From: a virus
Virus record (IMG/VR): IMGVR_UViG_3300030328_001039
Location: 1 to 64,000 of that record
Reading direction: 5' to 3' (one strand)
Length of the DNA: 64,000 bases
In this document: in pieces, positions 61,865 to 64,000 of the stretch
Position numbering within the stretch: the stretch's first letter is position 1
Layout of the letters: each line of letters begins with the position of its first letter
Made by a program: the position numbers and the translations under genes
The notes under the pieces: model-generated
What the model was told of the DNA's origin: nothing
What the model saw: the letters and a program-made list of their open reading frames with translations, nothing else
The model's database searches: none

Positions 61865-63253
61865 TTATTCGCCTCGGTATAGCCCTCCAGCCAATTGGTG
61901 AACTTCTTCCCAAGTCATGTTAGCCAAGTCTTGTGTGCTTGGTACATCAATAGTTGGTGAAGCAGACTTAGCGATTAATTCGCCTCCGCCATTAGATAGA
62001 GTGTCGATTCTCTCGTTGAGTGCTCCTAGAGCCTTCATTACCTCGTCAAGAGGAGCACGAGCGTCAAAGTTTGCAGCCTGAGCCTTTGCGATTTCTGCTT
62101 GAGATTCTTGTGCGAAGCGACCTTCAAAGTTTGCTTCAAGAGACTTGCGGAACTCTTCTTCTTGCTTTGCTGCTTTGAATACGCCATATGCTTCTTCAAT
62201 GCGGTGAGAATCAATGTTGTGACCTGTGACAAAGGCAGACTTTTCAAGACTGCCACCGCCACTTAGTCCAGCACGCTTGATAGCGTTAGTAGATGGGTTG
62301 CCTCCTTCTTGAGCACGACCCTTAACTTGTCCAGCAAAGTAATCAGCGCCATCGCCAATTGCTTCAGGAGTAGAACCGAGGTTTGCTTTTGCGACTCCAT
62401 CAAAGTGAGAGCGAGCAGCACCAGTATCTACACCAGCGGATTTCAAAGTGTTCTCCATCCAATCTAGGTATTCAGAAGTGATAACATCTGAAAACTCAGA
62501 TTTCATCTTGTCATCTTTCTTGTCGTCTTTCTCTTCATCTTTCTTCTCGTCTTTATCCATGTACTTCGCCTTCATTTTCTCGTCTTTCTCATCGTCAGAA
62601 GATTCTTCTTTCTTCTTCTTTTGAGCGTCTTTTAATGCTTGAGGTAGTTCTCCTTTCTCCATAGAGTCAAGTCTGCCTTCTAGTCGTGTTAGTACATCGT
62701 TCATTTGTTCCATTACTTCATCAGTCATTTTGTTCACCTTGTTTTTATCTTCTTTTAGTATGTTGAATGTGGCTTCGGGGTTAATTCCTTTTTCGCATAT
62801 TGTGATTTCGTGTAATTCTAGTTTTGATATTTCTTGATATGAGCCGTGGGATTTATCGCTTTTGTTTACTCGCTTGAATGCCTGTCCTCCGATGCTGAAT
62901 CCCGTTAGGTTTCCTTTTCGGATTTCGCTTGCTACTTCTCGTGCCTTCTCAATGTCGTTTCTTAATTGTACTACAACAAACATTCCAGCATCGTCTACTT
63001 CGCTTTTCCACAACCTCCCTTGATTATCTGTATAATTTGAAATTACTTCTCCTACTTGTATGTTTGAATGTGCTAGTTGGACATTTCTGTATTTTGGGTC
63101 GGACATAAACTTCTTGAAAGCGTCTTTCAATGCTGACCTTGTGATTAAATCCCCTTGTTTGTCTACGAGTTCAACTGAAGCATACCCTGCCACAATGAGG
63201 TCATTGACCCCCTTGAGGAGTTCGATACCATTCCTCCGCTGACTTCGCAACAC
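61865..63253 (-). CDS. Prohead protease fused to scaffold
   Basis: 462 residues with GTG start. The first 165 residues are the HK97 prohead protease (family S78): VAGYASVELVDKQGD, catalytic His62 (QLAHSN), Ser120 (LTGFSIGG), Glu149 region (LHEITIC). The rest is a scaffold: a helical segment, a very Lys/Glu/Asp-rich stretch (about 208-255) and a long C-terminal helical part. An internal Shine-Dalgarno/ATG at residue 176 could yield the scaffold alone. It cleaves scaffold and capsid during head maturation. Confidence 0.88.
   Translation of the reverse strand: MLRSQRRNGIELLKGVNDLIVAGYASVELVDKQGDLITRSALKDAFKKFMSDPKYRNVQLAHSNIQVGEVISNYTDNQGRLWKSEVDDAGMFVVVQLRNDIEKAREVASEIRKGNLTGFSIGGQAFKRVNKSDKSHGSYQEISKLELHEITICEKGINPEATFNILKEDKNKVNKMTDEVMEQMNDVLTRLEGRLDSMEKGELPQALKDAQKKKKEESSDDEKDEKMKAKYMDKDEKKDEEKDDKKDDKMKSEFSDVITSEYLDWMENTLKSAGVDTGAARSHFDGVAKANLGSTPEAIGDGADYFAGQVKGRAQEGGNPSTNAIKRAGLSGGGSLEKSAFVTGHNIDSHRIEEAYGVFKAAKQEEEFRKSLEANFEGRFAQESQAEIAKAQAANFDARAPLDEVMKALGALNERIDTLSNGGGELIAKSASPTIDVPSTQDLANMTWEEVHQLAGGLYRGE
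62726..62740 (-). promoter_or_regulatory. Internal translation start for a separate scaffold protein
   Basis: AAGGTGAAC (62732-62740, minus) followed by ATG 62728 in the frame of the protease gene, at residue 176, just after the protease domain. It matches the nested protease/scaffold arrangement of lambda-like phages. Confidence 0.55.
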
Positions 63254-63297
63254 ACTAATTCACTCTCTGTTTGTTTACCTATATGAATAAAGCGGCA

Positions 63298-64000
63298 TCA
63301 CTCTTCTTCACCATACTTATTGAAATCGCTGTGCTGCTTGCCCTTTTTCCTCTTTTTGCGTTTGTTACGCAAATGGTCGTATTCTTCTTCGGAATCCTCT
63401 GTAGGTCGCTCTATCATATCCCAATCAGGCAGACTTTCTTCACTTGTCAGTGAAGTTGGCCCTCTAGGAGATTCAGTACCGTCTCCAACATTAATACCTA
63501 ATCCTTGAGCACCTACTCTACCTGACATTTTTTCTTTTTGTATAGTATCAATTCGCTCTGTAAGGTCATTAATACGAGTAATTGTTTTGAGCATTTTCTT
63601 CATATTCGGCTTGATGATATTCATTTCATCATCAGCATCAATGATACCAGCAGAGTTTTTCTCACTCTCCTTTCTATCTTTTTTTGAATGCATTGAATGG
63701 TAGTCCTTCTCAGGAATAATTTCTTCAACTATGCTTTCTTCTTTTTTATTGATACCTTTCATCATCAATGAAACAGCCTGATTCCATAGCGGTCTAACGC
63801 TTTCTGCTAGTTGTAGAGAGTAATCAGACTGGGCTAAAGCGCCCATAACTGACTGTGGAGAGTGCGCCCAATTTCCAGTATGACTGGATTCTGACTTGTA
63901 AATTACCTCGTCTAACCCATCAAAAACGATGGATATTTGGTTTTCTTTGAGGGTTATATCGTAAGGAACATGGATAATAGGATGAGATTTAGCCAAAAGA
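63298..64000 (-). CDS. Head-module protein, 5' end outside the window
   Basis: At least 233 residues; the frame is open to the window edge, and the in-window TTG at 63996 may be internal. It contains a Trp/Leu helix (ESVRPLWNQAVSLMMKG), then a long Lys/Glu-rich coiled-coil region and a highly charged basic/acidic C-terminus (KRKKRKKGK, EEE). Position directly before the protease suits the C-terminal tail of a portal protein or a separate head protein; there is not enough sequence to decide. Confidence 0.6.
   Translation of the reverse strand, partial: LLAKSHPIIHVPYDITLKENQISIVFDGLDEVIYKSESSHTGNWAHSPQSVMGALAQSDYSLQLAESVRPLWNQAVSLMMKGINKKEESIVEEIIPEKDYHSMHSKKDRKESEKNSAGIIDADDEMNIIKPNMKKMLKTITRINDLTERIDTIQKEKMSGRVGAQGLGINVGDGTESPRGPTSLTSEESLPDWDMIERPTEDSEEEYDHLRNKRKKRKKGKQHSDFNKYGEEE

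Noticed and set aside
1-64000. tRNA genes, CRISPR arrays, insertion sequences
   Set aside because: I looked for cloverleaf-type segments, regularly spaced repeats and transposase motifs while reading and found none; a dedicated tRNA scan would be decisive.

Overview
The window looks like most of the genome of a tailed dsDNA archaeal virus. The evidence is the combination of an archaeal/eukaryal-type replication set (family B DNA polymerase, PCNA-like clamp, RFC small subunit, PriS-type primase, XPF/ERCC4 nuclease), a group II chaperonin (thermosome), archaeal TATA-box promoters with leaderless start spacing, Shine-Dalgarno sites of the GAGGTGAT type, and a siphovirus-type HK97 head-tail module. 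This gene set matches what is known of the magroviruses, viruses assigned to Marine Group II Euryarchaeota (Poseidoniales); that assignment is an inference from content, not a database match. Both ends cut through open reading frames, and no terminase or recognisable portal is seen, so the genome continues beyond the window.

Layout: there are two opposed transcription halves. Positions 1-28195 are all read rightward. They hold (a) a left block of unrecognised proteins, among them a PTP-type phosphatase with zinc ribbons (1-7821); (b) small regulatory-looking proteins, many with zinc ribbons, plus a possible TFB-like cyclin-fold protein and a DNA-ligase-like protein (7856-13051); (c) the replication core: RFC-S, a possible ssDNA-binding protein, a Sak4/RadA-like ATPase, the clamp, PolB, and a 45-residue protein with two clamp-binding-like motifs (13087-19995); (d) nucleic-acid processing: a DUF1599-like protein, an Fe-S RecB/Cas4-type nuclease, a PriS-PriL fusion primase and an ERCC4 nuclease (19992-23891); (e) a P-loop ATPase/putative helicase, a DEDDy exonuclease and the thermosome (24057-28195). 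Six near-identical copies and one variant copy of a 19-bp promoter element split this half into units of about 1.4-7 kb; in five of them the start codon lies 21-23 nt after the TATA box, as expected for leaderless mRNA.

Positions 28201-64000 are all read leftward and encode the virion in classical siphovirus order: unknown/possible portal tail, prohead protease-scaffold, HK97 major capsid protein, small head proteins, head-tail connector, tail completion, tail tube, two tail-assembly chaperones linked by a probable -1 frameshift, a repeat-built tape measure (438 aa, predicting a tail near 65 nm), distal tail protein, a 6068-residue giant protein with lectin-like domains (18.2 kb, 28% of the window), a hub-like protein, and a tail fibre. 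The promoter element of the rightward half was not seen on this strand, which suggests an early/late division.

Coding density is very high: stop/start overlaps of 1-4 nt are the rule, and only two intergenic gaps exceed 100 nt (16379-16530 before the clamp gene, and 23892-24056 before the helicase gene). The second carries TTGTC repeats in direct and inverted orientation and is the best candidate for a replication origin or operator. I saw no tRNA, rRNA, CRISPR array or insertion sequence.
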